A DNA stretch of 64,000 nucleotides from Pseudomonas yamanorum. GTDB lineage: Bacteria; Pseudomonadota; Gammaproteobacteria; Pseudomonadales; Pseudomonadaceae. Below the pieces are notes generated by a model, which made no database searches, was not told the origin of the DNA, and worked only from the letters and a program-made list of their open reading frames with translations. A program made the translations under genes and the position numbers. The stretch is from the NCBI RefSeq assembly GCF_900105735.1, contig NZ_LT629793.1, positions 4,216,001-4,280,000 on the forward strand. The letters are read 5' to 3'. Shown piece after piece: positions 46,142 through 57,678 of this stretch. Positions within the stretch are counted from its first letter, which is position 1. Every line of letters starts with the position of its first letter.

Positions 46142-47077
46142 ATGACGACTCAATTGACCACTTGTGCGGTACCTGCGCTGCGCGCCGAAGGCGTGATCGG
46201 GCTGATTGCCCCTGCCGGGCCGGCCGAGCTGGATATCGACAAGGCCACGCAATGGATGCGCGCCCGGGGCTACACACTGCGGATCTTTCCGGGCGTGAGC
46301 CAGCGTGATGGCTATCTCGCCGGCAGTGATGACGTACGCCTTAATGACCTGCACGCGGCGTTTGCCGACTCGACCATCGACGCGATTTTCTGCCTGCGCG
46401 GCGGCTACGGCACCCCACGCCTGCTGGACCGCCTGGACTTTGACCTGCTGCGGGCCAACCCCAAGCCATTCGTAGGCTACAGCGATATCACCGCCTTACA
46501 CCTGGCGATCAACCGCTATGCCGGTTTCGTCACCTTTCACGGGCCGATGTACAACGCTGACCTGTTAGGCGAAAAGCAACAGCCTACCGAGTCGTCGCTG
46601 TTCAGCATGCTGCGGGGGCAAGTGAAAGCCGGTAGCCAGCTGACTCACCCGGTGGCCTACCCGCTGACCACCGTCGAGCCAGGCATCGCCTGTGGGCGTC
46701 TGCTGGGCGGCAATCTATCGATGATCGCAGCGGTGATGGGCACGGCGTACGAGATTGACGCCGAGGGCATCATTCTGTTTATCGAAGATGTTAACGAGCC
46801 GTTGTACCGCATTGATCGGTTGCTCACCCATTTGCGCCTGGCCGGCAAGCTGGCTCAGGTGGCGGGTGTGGTGGTGGGGGATGTGGCTGGGGTTGATAGC
46901 CTTGCGCTTGAGCGCTTGCTGAAGCAGACCTTCGAGCCGTTGTGCATTCCTGTGCTGTCCGGCTGGCGCAGTGGGCACTGCAATCCGAACCTGACCTTGC
47001 CGATGGGCGCGAGGGTGCGGTTGGATGCGGGGGAGAGGCGGTTGGTGTTGGAGCAGGATGTGGTGTTTAAGGCCTGA
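46142..47077 (+). CDS. ldcA: muramoyltetrapeptide carboxypeptidase (LD-carboxypeptidase, S66)
   Basis: Cytoplasmic recycling enzyme that removes the terminal D-Ala from muropeptide tetrapeptides. The 311 residues start MTTQLTTCAVPALRAEGVIGLIAPAGP after an AGGAG at about 46129. Catalytic residues are visible: Ser in FVGYSDITALHLA, Glu in LFIEDVNEPLYRIDR and His in WRSGHCNPNLTLPMG. With mpl in this window it suggests an active murein-recycling route. Confidence 0.95.
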   Translation: MTTQLTTCAVPALRAEGVIGLIAPAGPAELDIDKATQWMRARGYTLRIFPGVSQRDGYLAGSDDVRLNDLHAAFADSTIDAIFCLRGGYGTPRLLDRLDFDLLRANPKPFVGYSDITALHLAINRYAGFVTFHGPMYNADLLGEKQQPTESSLFSMLRGQVKAGSQLTHPVAYPLTTVEPGIACGRLLGGNLSMIAAVMGTAYEIDAEGIILFIEDVNEPLYRIDRLLTHLRLAGKLAQVAGVVVGDVAGVDSLALERLLKQTFEPLCIPVLSGWRSGHCNPNLTLPMGARVRLDAGERRLVLEQDVVFKA

Positions 47078-47102
47078 ACTTTGTAGCGCCGGTAAAGGCC
47101 TC

Positions 47103-47188
47103 TTCGCGAGCAAGCCCGCTCCCACATTTCGATCGCGTTCCTTCAGGAAGTGCACGGTCAAAATGTGGGAGCGGGCTTGCTCGCGAAT
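47103..47188. repeat. REP doublet, opposite arm order
   Basis: Here the arms point away from each other: TTCGCGAGCAAGCCC first, then TGTGGGAGCGGGCTTGCTCG. The other doublets are arranged the other way round. It sits between ldcA and the transglycosylase stop. Confidence 0.88.
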
Positions 47189-47210
47189 GCGGTAGCAGCC
47201 ATACGCCAAT

Positions 47211-48536
47211 CTATCGGCTTTGCAGCGACTCGAGCAACTTCACCGTCGGATACCCGTCCGCCGGCCAGCCCAGGGATTGCTGCGCTGCACGAATCGCCTT
47301 GCGGGTATTGGCGCCAATGATCCCGTCCGGGTTGCCCGCATCGTAGCCATGGGCACTGAGCACCGTCTGCAAATCAATCCGCTGTGAGCGGGTCAACGGC
47401 AGCTCATCTTTCGGCCAGCTCCCACGAATCAAGCCACCCCCGCCGAACCGTTCCGACAGCAAACCGACCGCCAACGCATAGGACGAAGAGTTGTTGTACT
47501 TGAGGATCGCGCGGAAGTTATCCAGCACCAGGAACGCCGGGCCACGATAGCCGGCGGGCAGCAGCAGGGCCGCGGAAAGCTGGTCCACGTTGGCCGGCAC
47601 ACTGGCGCCAGGCGGCACCTGGATTCCCAGTTTCAACCATTCGCCTACAGTTTTACGCACGCTGCCATCGGCCAGGGCGTAATCGAAGTTCAACGGCAGT
47701 TGCTGCACCTCAAAACCCCACGGCTGGCCTTTCTGCCAACCGGAGCTTTGCAGGTAGTGCGCGGTGGAGGCGAGGGCGTCGGCCGGGCTGTTCCAGATAT
47801 CCCGGCGACCGTCACCGTCGAAGTCCACGGCGTGGGTGTTGTAGGTGGTCGGAATGAACTGGGTCTGGCCCATGGCCCCGGCCCAGGAGCCTTTCATCTG
47901 GTCAGCAGAGATATCGCCGTGCTGGATGATTTGCAGTGCTGCCAGCAATTGGGCCTGGGCGAATGCCGGGCGACGGCCTTCATATGCCAGGGTCGCCAAG
48001 GAGCGAATCACCGAGTTGTTGCCCTGGAACTGGCCGAAGTTACTTTCCATGCCCCACACCGAGACCAGTGCCTGGCGGTCGACGCCATAACGGTCCTCTA
48101 TGCGTTGCAGAGTGTCAGCGTATTTCACCAGCAGCGACTGGCCATTGCGCACGCGCAGCGGCGACAGGGCGCCATCGAGGTATTCCCACACCGGGCGCGA
48201 GAACTCCGGCTGGCTGCGGTCGGCACGGATCACCGCCATATCGGGGACGACATTGGCAAAGGCTGTGTCGAAAACCTGGGGCGTGATACCGGCCTTCAGG
48301 GCTTCCACGCGAAAGCCTGCCTGCCATTCGGCAAACGTCTGGGTCGGCTGGATATCAAGGTTGTCCACCGCCAGTGGCGCAACGACGGCAGGCGCAGCTA
48401 CCGGTGCAGTCTGGAGCGGGGGCAGGGGTTGAGCATCGGCGGCGGTGGGTTTTTCCGCGCAGGCGACTAACAGAATGAGGCTGGAGGCAGCGATCAGTTG
48501 GCGAAGGTGCCAACGACGGGAAAGACTAGAGGGCAT
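47211..48536 (-). CDS. lytic murein transglycosylase (MltB-like) with PG-binding domain
   Basis: A 441-residue lipoprotein (lipobox LILLVACAEK after start MPSSLSRRWHLRQL; the longer upstream frame reads through arfA and is rejected). The catalytic glutamate is in VWGMESNFGQFQGN, the SLT_2 fold has AGAMGQTQFIPTTYNTHAVDFDG, and the C-terminus is a PG_binding_1 domain (GIIGANTRKAIRAAQQSLG). It is distinct from the mltB gene at 40.5 kb, so the strain carries at least two MltB-type enzymes. Confidence 0.95.
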   Translation of the reverse strand: MPSSLSRRWHLRQLIAASSLILLVACAEKPTAADAQPLPPLQTAPVAAPAVVAPLAVDNLDIQPTQTFAEWQAGFRVEALKAGITPQVFDTAFANVVPDMAVIRADRSQPEFSRPVWEYLDGALSPLRVRNGQSLLVKYADTLQRIEDRYGVDRQALVSVWGMESNFGQFQGNNSVIRSLATLAYEGRRPAFAQAQLLAALQIIQHGDISADQMKGSWAGAMGQTQFIPTTYNTHAVDFDGDGRRDIWNSPADALASTAHYLQSSGWQKGQPWGFEVQQLPLNFDYALADGSVRKTVGEWLKLGIQVPPGASVPANVDQLSAALLLPAGYRGPAFLVLDNFRAILKYNNSSSYALAVGLLSERFGGGGLIRGSWPKDELPLTRSQRIDLQTVLSAHGYDAGNPDGIIGANTRKAIRAAQQSLGWPADGYPTVKLLESLQSR

Positions 48537-48597
48537 GCACAGGTCCAGGGAGTACGAATCAGGTACAGACCTTATCATGCCAGAGGGGCGCTTGCCT

Positions 48598-48762
48598 TCA
48601 GGCAGCCAGAAAGTAAGAAGCCTCCCAGCTATTAGACTGGAAGGCTTCGCGGCGGTAGCTGCCTTTGCCTTTGCCGGCTCGTTCCTGGCGACTGCGGAAC
48701 AACGGCTGGGCGATGATGGATTTGGCCTTGTTGGGGCCATGCTTGGATGGCTTTTTGCTCAT
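48598..48762 (-). CDS. arfA: alternative ribosome-rescue factor ArfA
   Basis: A 54-residue basic protein starting MSKKPSKHGPNKAKSIIAQPLF and carrying the ArfA core RSRQERAGKGKGSYRREAF. ArfA brings RF2 to stalled ribosomes when tmRNA is limiting. A 12-bp hairpin (48617-48648) lies inside the 3' coding part, followed by a U-rich stretch before the stop. This is the hallmark of arfA mRNAs: processing or termination there gives a non-stop message whose product is degraded through tmRNA, so ArfA accumulates only when trans-translation fails. The start at 48762 follows TACC, with no strong Shine-Dalgarno. Confidence 0.88.
   Translation of the reverse strand: MSKKPSKHGPNKAKSIIAQPLFRSRQERAGKGKGSYRREAFQSNSWEASYFLAA
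48617..48648 (-). promoter_or_regulatory. intragenic hairpin of arfA
   Basis: GAAGCCTTCCAG and CTGGGAGGCTTC (minus strand) pair over 12 positions with one G-U, around an 8-base loop, followed by TTACTTTC. It sits 17 codons to 6 codons before the stop. It acts as RNase III site or internal terminator in the known arfA switch. Confidence 0.75.
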
Positions 48763-48846
48763 GATAGGTACTCTTTGGCGGGTTGATGATGCGGTGCGAA
48801 TCATCGGCCGAAGTTTGGATTCTGTCCAGCCCGGCGAGACGTAGGA

Positions 48847-49884
48847 CTATTCAGCAGGCAGCGCCAAGCGCTGTCCTGACATCAAAAGTGACAAACGACT
48901 CAAGCTCATCCAGGGCGATCCCGCCGCCTGGCCCTTGATCTGCGCGTCAATGCGCTGGGCTTCCAGCAGCAATTGCGCCCAGCGTTGCGCCGAGTGCCGT
49001 TGCAGGGCTTTGCTGATCAGCGGTTTGCGTTTGTCCCATACCGGTGGCCGTGCTTGGCTGAAGGCCTTGTCCAGCGGGATGCCTTGGCTGTATTGCAGGG
49101 CAATATTGGCCAGCAGGCGTAATTCCCGGGCCAGGGCCCAGAGAATCACCGGTGGCTCGACGCCTTCGCCGCGCAGCCCTTCGAGCATGCGCAGGGCGTG
49201 GGCGGGTTCGCCGTTGAGGATCGCATCCACCAGACCAAACACGTCAAAGCGCGCGCTGTCAGCCACGGCGCCTTGTACGGTTTCGACAGTGATCTGGCCG
49301 CCTTCTGCCATCAGCTTGAGCTTTTCGATTTCCTGGGCGGCGGCCAGCAGGTTGCCTTCCACTCGCGCCGCGATCAGCTCTACGGCGTCCTGGCTGGCAC
49401 TCAGCCCGGATTGCGACAGGCGCTGACGGATCCACTGCGGCAGCTGACTGCTGTCCACTGGCCAGATCTGTATGAATTGGGTCTGGCCGCCTTCCACCAG
49501 CGCCTTGCCCCACTTGGTTTTCTGCGCGCTGCCATCCAGCTTGGGCAGGCTGATCAGCAGCAACGTGTCTTCGGCAGGGCGTGCGCAGTATTCCATCAAT
49601 GCCGCCGCGCCTTTGTCGCCGGGCTTGCCCGAAGGCAGGCGCAGTTCCAGCAGGCGTTTCTCGGCAAACAGCGACATGCTCGCCCCGGCTTGCAGCAGCG
49701 TCCCCCAGTCGAAACTGGCATCGGCGCTGAACACCTGGCGTTCATCGAAGCCCTGTTGACGGGCGGCCGTGCGGATCGCGTCCGCAGCTTCCTGGCAGAG
49801 CAACGGGTCATCACCGCTGACGATGTAGACGGGCGCGAGGCTGCCTTGCAGGTGCTTGGCGAGTTGGGCGGGGGCAAGTTTCAT
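48847..49884 (-). CDS. holA: DNA polymerase III delta subunit
   Basis: Clamp-loader subunit that opens the beta clamp. The 345 residues start MKLAPAQLAKHLQGSLAPVYIVSGDDPLLCQEAADAIR. Typical blocks include LLLISLPKLDGSAQKTKWGKAL, AARVEGNLLAAAQEIEKLKL and FDVFGLVDAILNGEPAHALRMLEGLRGEGVEPPVILWALARELRLL. It follows lptE by 39 bases. Confidence 0.97.
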   Translation of the reverse strand: MKLAPAQLAKHLQGSLAPVYIVSGDDPLLCQEAADAIRTAARQQGFDERQVFSADASFDWGTLLQAGASMSLFAEKRLLELRLPSGKPGDKGAAALMEYCARPAEDTLLLISLPKLDGSAQKTKWGKALVEGGQTQFIQIWPVDSSQLPQWIRQRLSQSGLSASQDAVELIAARVEGNLLAAAQEIEKLKLMAEGGQITVETVQGAVADSARFDVFGLVDAILNGEPAHALRMLEGLRGEGVEPPVILWALARELRLLANIALQYSQGIPLDKAFSQARPPVWDKRKPLISKALQRHSAQRWAQLLLEAQRIDAQIKGQAAGSPWMSLSRLSLLMSGQRLALPAE

Positions 49885-49923
49885 AGGCAGGGCGAACGGG
49901 GCGCCAGGGGCGCCCCGTCTGGC

Positions 49924-50529
49924 TTACTCAGCTGGGACTTCGACAGGCGATTGTTTCGGCTGGCTATTTTCATACTCTTGCGCCGCTTTCAGCGCATCGG
50001 CATCTGCCTTGGCCTTGTTATCTGCCGTTTGCTGCAGTTGATCCAGTTTTTCCGGGGTGATCAGCTGCAGGCGCAGAAGCATGCGCTGTACCAGCTCACG
50101 ACGCATTTCCTTGCGCACCTGGATGGTTTCGGAGTCCGAGCCCACCAGGTTGTTGCCGTCGTGGCTCACGACTTTCTGTACCTGGATTTTGTCGCCCATC
50201 AACGGCAGGTGGTCGTGGCCCTGGATTTCGAAGAAGAGCGTGGTGCTCAGCTCGATGTCCGAAGCACGCCCGGCACTGGCATAGCTGAGGTTGCGCTGCT
50301 CTTCTTTCTCATCCAGCAGGTTCAGTTTGTAAGCCGCGCCTGAATAGACTTTGACACCACTGTTTTCCAGGACCTGGCGCAGCTGTTGAACGGTCTCGCC
50401 GTATGAGTTACGGGCGGTGACGTCCAGTTCCTTGATCGCCAGTTCGGTGTGGCCGGTGCCGCGCAGCTGGAAGCCGCAAGCGCTCAGCAGCACGGCAAGG
50501 CCCATAACCAGCAGATTGCGTTTGATCAT
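49924..50529 (-). CDS. lptE: LPS-assembly lipoprotein LptE
   Basis: Outer-membrane lipoprotein that plugs LptD and helps deliver LPS to the surface. The 201 residues start MIKRNLLVMGLAVLLSACGFQLRGTG with lipobox LSAC; GFQLRGTG is a family mark. The C-terminal ~30 residues (ADNKAKADADALKAAQEYENSQPKQ) are an added charged, Ala-rich tail. Gene order leuS-lptE-holA is conserved. Confidence 0.96.
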   Translation of the reverse strand: MIKRNLLVMGLAVLLSACGFQLRGTGHTELAIKELDVTARNSYGETVQQLRQVLENSGVKVYSGAAYKLNLLDEKEEQRNLSYASAGRASDIELSTTLFFEIQGHDHLPLMGDKIQVQKVVSHDGNNLVGSDSETIQVRKEMRRELVQRMLLRLQLITPEKLDQLQQTADNKAKADADALKAAQEYENSQPKQSPVEVPAE

Positions 50530-50618
50530 TTTGATGCTCCCCTTGAAACCATGTGGGCCTTATCGAGGCCCTGGAGGTTTTGTTCGGCGCCAAGGTAATG
50601 CCCTGGCGCCCGATCCGA

Positions 50619-53465
<2,847 letters not shown>

Positions 53466-53486
53466 TTATCTTCAATGAGGTGAGGG

Positions 53487-53804
53487 ATGGTTGATTTGCA
53501 GAGAACTTTAACGAAACCGCAGGTGTACGAAGGACTGATCGACCGTTTGGGTCGAGCACTGGATGCAGCAAAAACCGCAGGCCGATTGTGTGATGAGCGG
53601 CCTCTGGAGTTGGAACTGCGTGGCTTGAGCCAGGCAGAGCTGGACGTGATCAAGGTGTATCTGGAGTTAAATGAGCATCGCGCGCCCCATGGCATGGCCT
53701 CCCCGCCGGCCCAGGAGGTTTCGCGCTCGGCCAAGGTGGTATGGCTCAAGGATCTGTCGGCCGGTCGCGGCCCGGAAAAACTCCGGTCCGTGCGTTTCAA
53801 GTGA
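53487..53804 (+). CDS. hypothetical protein (Pseudomonas-type, unknown function)
   Basis: A 105-residue protein, start MVDLQRTLTKPQVYEGLIDRLGRALDAAKTAGR with GGTGAGGG at -9. It has no membrane segment and ends in basic RPEKLRSVRFK-like residues (GRGPEKLRSVRFK). The amphipathic helices (ELELRGLSQAELDVIKVYLEL) resemble a helical bundle. I recognise no named family. Lies alone between leuS (divergent) and the YdcF gene, about 260 bases after the leuS start. Confidence 0.7.
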   Translation: MVDLQRTLTKPQVYEGLIDRLGRALDAAKTAGRLCDERPLELELRGLSQAELDVIKVYLELNEHRAPHGMASPPAQEVSRSAKVVWLKDLSAGRGPEKLRSVRFK

Positions 53805-53907
53805 AGTACCGCGTTAGTGATCTGTAGCCTTCTCAACGTTTGTTCTTGTAAAGATTGTCGCTAAACCTCGTTACACCTTAGGCTTCGGGCATCTTTGGAG
53901 ATGCCCG

Positions 53908-54669
53908 ATGCCTATTCGTTATTTCATTAAACAATTGTTGTTGCCGCCCGGCATTCTGTTGCTGTTGCTGGCGCTTGCCTGGTGGTTTCGTCGCAACCGG
54001 CCGCGACTGGCGGCGGTGTGCTTTGCCCTGGGGTTCGGCGGGATGTGGTTGATGAGCCTGCCGGTGGTGGTGCAGTGGGGGGCCAAGGCCCTGGAGACCG
54101 AGCCGCCTTTGGCGCGTGACGAATGGGCAACCCTGGCGCAGCGGGCTGATGCCATTGTGGTATTGGGCTCCGGGCGTGAACGCGGGGATCCGGCGTGGGG
54201 CTCCGATCAGCCGACGGGTATCGGTCTTGAGCGCCAGCGCTATGCGGCCCGCTTGGCCAAGGCTTCGGGCTTGCCGGTGCTGACCAGCGGTGGTTTGCAC
54301 TACGGCACGCCACCAAGCGAGGCGGAGGTGATGGCGGTGTCGATGCAGGATGACTTTGGCGTGAGCGTACGCTGGAAGGAAGAACGCAGCCGTACCACTT
54401 GGGAAAACGCGCAAATGAGTGCAGAGATTCTGCTGCCCCAGGGGATCAAACGTGTGGTCGTCGTAACCCAGGCCTGGCACATGCCGCGTTCGCGCTGGAG
54501 CTTCGAAAAGGCCGGGTTTACGGTGGTTCCGGCGCCGGTGGGATTCCTGGGCCTGGACAACGCCCGGCCGCTGGGTGGCTGGATGCCGGAATTCAAGTCG
54601 GTCTGGCAGAGCGGGCAGTTGCTCAATGAGGCGGTGGGGCAGGTGGGTTATCGGATGTTTTACAGGTAA
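53908..54669 (+). CDS. YdcF family (DUF218) membrane protein, ElyC-like
   Basis: A 253-residue inner-membrane protein with two N-terminal hydrophobic segments (LLLPPGILLLLLALAWWF; LAAVCFALGFGGMWLMSLPVVV). The DUF218 domain has AIVVLGSGRERGDPAWGSDQPTGIGLERQRYAARLAKASG, VLTSGGLHYGTPPSEAEVMA and VVVTQAWHMPRSRWSFEKAG. E. coli ElyC and SanA of this family affect envelope integrity and the undecaprenyl carrier. It converges with lnt. Confidence 0.92.
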   Translation: MPIRYFIKQLLLPPGILLLLLALAWWFRRNRPRLAAVCFALGFGGMWLMSLPVVVQWGAKALETEPPLARDEWATLAQRADAIVVLGSGRERGDPAWGSDQPTGIGLERQRYAARLAKASGLPVLTSGGLHYGTPPSEAEVMAVSMQDDFGVSVRWKEERSRTTWENAQMSAEILLPQGIKRVVVVTQAWHMPRSRWSFEKAGFTVVPAPVGFLGLDNARPLGGWMPEFKSVWQSGQLLNEAVGQVGYRMFYR

Positions 54670-54684
54670 CACCGCCGGGCAAAT

Positions 54685-54789
54685 ATGGGAGCGGGCTTCT
54701 GTGGGAGCCGGGCTTGCCCGCGATGCAGGCACCTCGGTGTGTCAGTTACACCGAGGTGATGCTATCGCAGGCAAGCCAGCTCCCACATT
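54685..54789. repeat. variant REP element with inner hairpin
   Basis: Outer arms (TGTGGGAGCCGGGCTTGCCCG, plus a partial copy at 54685-54700) resemble a different REP type. The centre has the hairpin CACCTCGGTGT/ACACCGAGGTG at about 54730-54759. It lies between the YdcF and lnt stops. Confidence 0.85.
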
Positions 54790-54805
54790 CATCCGAGTAT
54801 GCCTG

Positions 54806-56329
54806 TTAAACCGTTTTCGACATCCGGCCCACCAACAGCGCCCAGCCAAACAGGCCAAAGCACAGGATGATCAACGGCCACGAGCGCCATTCCAGATACG
54901 GCGTGAGGTTGTGCATCGGCACCACTTCACCGTAGAGAATCCCGCGTTCAAACTGCGGGATCTGCACGGTAATCTGCCCGTACGGGTTGATCAGGCCGGT
55001 CACGCCGTTGTTGGTGGCGCGGATCATCCAGCGACCGGCTTCCAGGGCGCGCATCTGGGCCATCTGCAAATGCTGCAGCGGGCCGATGGAGCGGCCGAAC
55101 CAGGTGTCGTTGCTGATGGTCAGCAACAAGTCGCTGCGGGCCGACAGGCCAGCGGCGAACTCCGGGTACACCACTTCATAGCAAATGAAGGGCGCAATCT
55201 GATAGCCCTTGGCTTGCAGCAGGGCCTGGTCGGACGGCCCACGGGCGAAGTCCGACATCGGCAGGTCAAAGAACGCGATCAAGCCGCGTAGCATGTCTTG
55301 CAGCGGCACGTACTCGCCAAATGGCACCAGCTTCTGCTTCAGGTAGGTACCGTCGCCTTCACCCACCACGGTGATGCCGTTGAAGAAGCGCTTGTGGTGG
55401 TGCACTTCCTGGCGAATCGGCACGCCGGTGATCAGCGCGGTGTGCCGGTCGGCAGCGAACTTGCCCATCATGCCCAGGTAGCCTTCAACAGATTCCTTGA
55501 GCACCGGCACGGCGGTTTCTGGCCATACCAGCAGGTCAACAGGCTTGGAACTGAAGCTCATGTCGCGGTACAGGGCGAGCTGTGCATTGAGCTGCTCGGG
55601 GTCCCACTTCATGCTTTGCTCGACGTTGCCCTGAACGGCCGCCACCGTCAGCGGCGCGCCGGCGGGTGTGGTCCAGGCGTGATGCTTGAGTGCCAGGCCG
55701 ATGGCCCATGGCGCCACCAACAGCAGCAAGCCGGCACCGATGAACAGGTTGCGCTTAGCCGCCAGCAGACGCGGCAGGTTGCAGATCAGTGCGGCGGTCA
55801 GCGCCAGGGCAAAGGAAATCAGCCACATCCCGCCCAGCGGCGCGAGGCCGGTAAGAGGGCCGTCGAGCTGGCTGTAACCGGAATAGAGCCAAGGGAAACC
55901 GGTGAGGAACCAGCCGCGAAACGCTTCCTGGCCAACCCACAGTGCCGCGAAGGCCAGGGCATCGGCCAGTGGCGCTTCGTTGCGGCGCAGCCAGCGCGCC
56001 CAGAGCCAGGCGGGCAGGGCAAAGAACCAGGCTATTGCCGCCGTAAACGCCAGCATCAGCATGCCAGCCAGCAGCACCGAAGCGCCGCCAAAATGGTGAA
56101 TGCTGTAGTAAATCCAGCTGGTACCGGCGCCAAACAGGCCGAAACCGAAACACCAGCCACGGCCCAGGGCCTGGCGTGGTGTCAGTTCACGCAATCCCGC
56201 ATAAAAGAACCCGACGGCTACCAGCGCAAACGGCCAGAGGTCGAACGGCGCCAGCGCCAGGGTAGTGATGGCGCCGGCCACCACGGCCAGCAGGTTACCG
56301 GGCCAGCCGGGTGCAATCATACGGCGCAT
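54806..56329 (-). CDS. lnt: apolipoprotein N-acyltransferase
   Basis: Adds the third acyl chain to lipoprotein N-termini, using phospholipid, at the inner membrane. The 507 residues have an N-terminal bundle of about 7-8 hydrophobic segments and a periplasmic nitrilase-like domain with the catalytic Glu in LLVWPETAVPVL, Lys in TYLKQKLVPFGEYVPLQDML and Cys in IAPFICYEVVYPEF. The C-terminal helix returns to the membrane. Several lipoproteins in this window (RlpA, LptE, the transglycosylase) would be its substrates. It follows corC by 8 bases. Confidence 0.97.
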   Translation of the reverse strand: MRRMIAPGWPGNLLAVVAGAITTLALAPFDLWPFALVAVGFFYAGLRELTPRQALGRGWCFGFGLFGAGTSWIYYSIHHFGGASVLLAGMLMLAFTAAIAWFFALPAWLWARWLRRNEAPLADALAFAALWVGQEAFRGWFLTGFPWLYSGYSQLDGPLTGLAPLGGMWLISFALALTAALICNLPRLLAAKRNLFIGAGLLLLVAPWAIGLALKHHAWTTPAGAPLTVAAVQGNVEQSMKWDPEQLNAQLALYRDMSFSSKPVDLLVWPETAVPVLKESVEGYLGMMGKFAADRHTALITGVPIRQEVHHHKRFFNGITVVGEGDGTYLKQKLVPFGEYVPLQDMLRGLIAFFDLPMSDFARGPSDQALLQAKGYQIAPFICYEVVYPEFAAGLSARSDLLLTISNDTWFGRSIGPLQHLQMAQMRALEAGRWMIRATNNGVTGLINPYGQITVQIPQFERGILYGEVVPMHNLTPYLEWRSWPLIILCFGLFGWALLVGRMSKTV

Positions 56330-56337
56330 GTCAGTCC

Positions 56338-57177
56338 TTAGCGGGCAATAGGTGTCAGGCGAATCAGATGGATCCTGCGGCTATCAGCATTCAGGATGCG
56401 GAAGCGGTAAGCACCGATCTCGGTGGTCTCGTTACGTTTTGGCAGATGCCCGAACGCACTCATCACCAGGCCGCCAACGGTATCGAACTCATCGTCGGAG
56501 AATTCGCTGTCGAAGAACTCGTTGAAGTTCTCGATCGGCGTCAGGGCCTTGACCAGGAAATCACCGCTGGGCAGCGGCTTGATGTAGCTGTCTTCTTCCA
56601 CATCGTGTTCGTCTTCGATGTCGCCGACGATCTGTTCCAGCACGTCTTCGATGGTCACGAGGCCGGCCACACCGCCGTATTCGTCGATCACGATGGCCAT
56701 GTGATTGTGGTTCGCACGAAATTCGCGCAGCAGCACATTCAGGCGCTTGGATTCGGGGACGAAGGTGGCAGGACGCAGCAGGTCCTTGATGTTGAAGCTG
56801 TCGCCGTTCTCCTTGAGGATCAGCGGCAGCAGGTCCTTGGCCAACAGGACACCCATGACGTCGTCATGGCTTTCGCCGATCACCGGGTAGCGCGAGTGCG
56901 CCGAATCGATAACGGCCGGGAGGAATTCCCGTGGGGTCTGGGTCGCCTTGATGCTGACCATCTGCGAGCGCGGAACCATGATGTCCCGCACTTGCAAGTC
57001 AGCGACCTGGATGGCGCCTTCGACGATGGCCAGCGCTTCGCTGTCCAGCAACTTGTTCTGATGTGCCTCGCGCAGCAGCTCCAGCAGCTCCTGGCGGTTT
57101 TTCGGCTCGTGGGCAAAGGCCTGGGTGAGTTTCCCCAGCCATGACTTTTGCCCGTTGCTCGATCGGTCTTCGCTCAT
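56338..57177 (-). CDS. corC: CorC/HlyC transporter-associated protein
   Basis: A 279-residue cytosolic protein with two CBS domains (VRDIMVPRSQMVSI, GYPVIGESHDDVMGVLLAKDLLP) and a C-terminal CorC_HlyC domain (FLVKALTPIENFNEFFDSEFSDDEFDTVGGLVM). In enterobacteria CorC works with CorA in Mg/Co efflux. The cluster ybeY-corC-lnt is standard; it lies between them. Confidence 0.96.
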   Translation of the reverse strand: MSEDRSSNGQKSWLGKLTQAFAHEPKNRQELLELLREAHQNKLLDSEALAIVEGAIQVADLQVRDIMVPRSQMVSIKATQTPREFLPAVIDSAHSRYPVIGESHDDVMGVLLAKDLLPLILKENGDSFNIKDLLRPATFVPESKRLNVLLREFRANHNHMAIVIDEYGGVAGLVTIEDVLEQIVGDIEDEHDVEEDSYIKPLPSGDFLVKALTPIENFNEFFDSEFSDDEFDTVGGLVMSAFGHLPKRNETTEIGAYRFRILNADSRRIHLIRLTPIAR

Positions 57178-57204
57178 AGCGATTACTCTAAATCCTTTGT
57201 TGTG

Positions 57205-57678
57205 TCAGTTAGGTGTAGTTTCTATTTCGTCATCTGCATATGGGTCGCGATGACCCAGTTCTGCAAGCAACGTTCGTTCCAGTGCTTCCATTTCTTCGGC
57301 TTCGTCATCGTCTATATGGTCGTAACCCAAGAGATGCAAGCAGCCGTGGATGACTAGATGGGCCCAATGGGCCTCAAGTTCCTTGCCCTGTTCCTTCGCT
57401 TCACGCTCGACCACTTCGACGCAGATCACCAGGTCGCCCAGCAATGGGATATCCAGCAACTCGTCGGGGACGTCAGCGGGAAAGGACAGCACGTTGGTCG
57501 CGTAGTCTTTTTGTCGCCAGGTGTGATTCAGTTCACGGCCTTCGGGCTCGTCCACCAGGCGAATGGTCAGTTCCGAGTCGGCGGTGCGCTGGCGCAGGGC
57601 CAGGGCGCACCATTGGCGGAACTGTTCTTCGCTGGGGGCGGGCGCTTCGGTGGCCAGCTGCAGGTCAAGCTCAAGCAT
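57205..57678 (-). CDS. ybeY: rRNA maturation endoribonuclease YbeY
   Basis: Zinc endoribonuclease for 16S rRNA 3' processing and late ribosome quality control. The 157 residues start [19 protein letters not shown], 8 bases inside the phoH stop. The metal motif is [11 protein letters not shown] (HxxxHxxxxxH), preceded by [10 protein letters not shown] and [11 protein letters not shown]. The frame is open further upstream, but those codons are non-conserved. Confidence 0.96.
   Translation of the reverse strand: MLELDLQLATEAPAPSEEQFRQWCALALRQRTADSELTIRLVDEPEGRELNHTWRQKDYATNVLSFPADVPDELLDIPLLGDLVICVEVVEREAKEQGKELEAHWAHLVIHGCLHLLGYDHIDDDEAEEMEALERTLLAELGHRDPYADDEIETTPN

Noticed and set aside
46138..46308. 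Alternative start of ldcA at the ATG four bases upstream
   Set aside because: That ATG is in another frame (reads a short non-conserved peptide); the ATG at 46142 leads into the conserved S66 fold.
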